A stretch of DNA of 64,000 nt from an uncultured Actinomyces sp. (GTDB lineage: Bacteria > Actinomycetota > Actinomycetes > Actinomycetales > Actinomycetaceae), in the NCBI GenBank assembly GCA_900545825.1, contig URAS01000001.1, positions 124,001 through 188,000 of the forward strand, in the 5' to 3' direction. The notes under the pieces are model-generated. The model did not search any database. It saw nothing but the letters and a program-made list of their open reading frames with translations, and was not told the origin of the DNA. A program made the translations under genes and the position numbers. Shown here piece after piece: positions 63,727 through 64,000 of the stretch (positions within the stretch are counted from its first letter, which is position 1; each line of letters starts with the position of its first letter).

Positions 63727-64000
63727 TTGCCGCGCTCCGCCATGAGCAGGCTGATCTCGTCGGCGTTCGTCCCGACCATCGCCTCGCCGAGGTTACGTGA
63801 GACGTCCGCCAACAGCTGCGGGTCGCGATAGTTCGTCACGGCCTGGACGATCGCGCGGGCCCGCTTCGCCGGGTCCCCGGAGGCGAAGATGCCGGAGCCG
63901 ACGAAGACGCCCTCGGCGCCCAGCTCCATCATGAGGGCGGCGTCGGCGGGCGTCGCCACACCCCCGGCCGCGAAGTTGACGACGGGCAGGCGCCCGGAGT
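63723..64000 (-). CDS. pdxS: Pyridoxal 5'-phosphate synthase subunit PdxS (C-terminal part)
   Basis: About 92 C-terminal residues of the (beta/alpha)8 synthase are visible. LPVVNFAAGGVATPADAAL and GVFVGSGIFASGDP are diagnostic. The start lies beyond the right edge. With pdxT it makes pyridoxal phosphate from ribose 5-phosphate, glyceraldehyde 3-phosphate and glutamine. Confidence 0.95.
   Translation of the reverse strand, partial: SGRLPVVNFAAGGVATPADAALMMELGAEGVFVGSGIFASGDPAKRARAIVQAVTNYRDPQLLADVSRNLGEAMVGTNADEISLLMAERGK

Overview
The window is a 64 kb piece of a high-GC actinobacterial chromosome, almost entirely core housekeeping genes. RbpA, the actinobacterial integration host factor MihF, PafB/PafC, HelY, a GarA-type FHA protein with two MerR partners, and DUF3866 all point to Actinobacteria. 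The AroK-AroB fusion, tyrA next to cmk-der, and a D-aspartate-ligase-like ATP-grasp protein beside a FemX-type transferase suggest a Lys- or Orn-type peptidoglycan, as in Actinomycetaceae. That family placement is an inference. I see no phage, insertion sequence, CRISPR array or rRNA.

Layout. 1-1043 (minus): 5' part of transketolase. 1192-11227 (plus): xerD-parA-scpA-scpB-rluB-tyrA-cmk, then femX-der-ATP-grasp ligase (chromosome partitioning, ribosome maturation, cross-bridge synthesis). 11457-11530: tRNA-Pro(GGG). 11670-17370 (plus): CPA2 antiporter, pepN, garA-ftsR-merR, closed by an 18-bp-stem terminator. 17444-21087 (minus): a purine permease fused to an OHCU-decarboxylase-like domain, and an APC permease. 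21250-21615 (plus): rbpA, convergent with ppm-lnt and helY-membrane protein-pafC-pafB (minus, to 28827). 28861-30003 (plus): DUF3866 gene.

30000-61510 is one long minus-strand block. In transcription order it reads yciO, rarA, rpsD, DUF948 gene, 59-aa membrane protein, alaS, ruvX, mltG, aroE, prepilin peptidase, aroC, aroKB, aroK, efp, nusB, pyrR, pyrB, pyrC, carA, carB, pyrF, mihF, gmk, rpoZ, coaBC, priA, fmt, rsmB, rpe, hisE, hisG. It carries the aromatic pathway from DAHP to shikimate-3-phosphate plus chorismate synthase, and pyrimidine synthesis to UMP except dihydroorotate dehydrogenase and orotate phosphoribosyltransferase. The window ends with a sugar/H+ symporter (plus) and pdxT-pdxS (minus, pdxS cut by the edge).

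Many junctions overlap by 1-4 bases (ATGA, GTGA, TAATG), so translation is probably coupled. Many first genes of transcription units instead have a TANNNT hexamer 5-7 bases before ATG/GTG and no well-spaced Shine-Dalgarno sequence, the pattern of leaderless mRNAs.

I found no clearly undescribed system. The best leads are the permease-OHCU fusion whose expected catalytic His reads as Tyr, with a 14-bp palindrome upstream; the femX/ligase pair around der; the symmetric 33-bp divergent pafB/DUF3866 promoter; two shikimate kinases in tandem; and two CRP/GlxR-like sites beside the sugar transporter.
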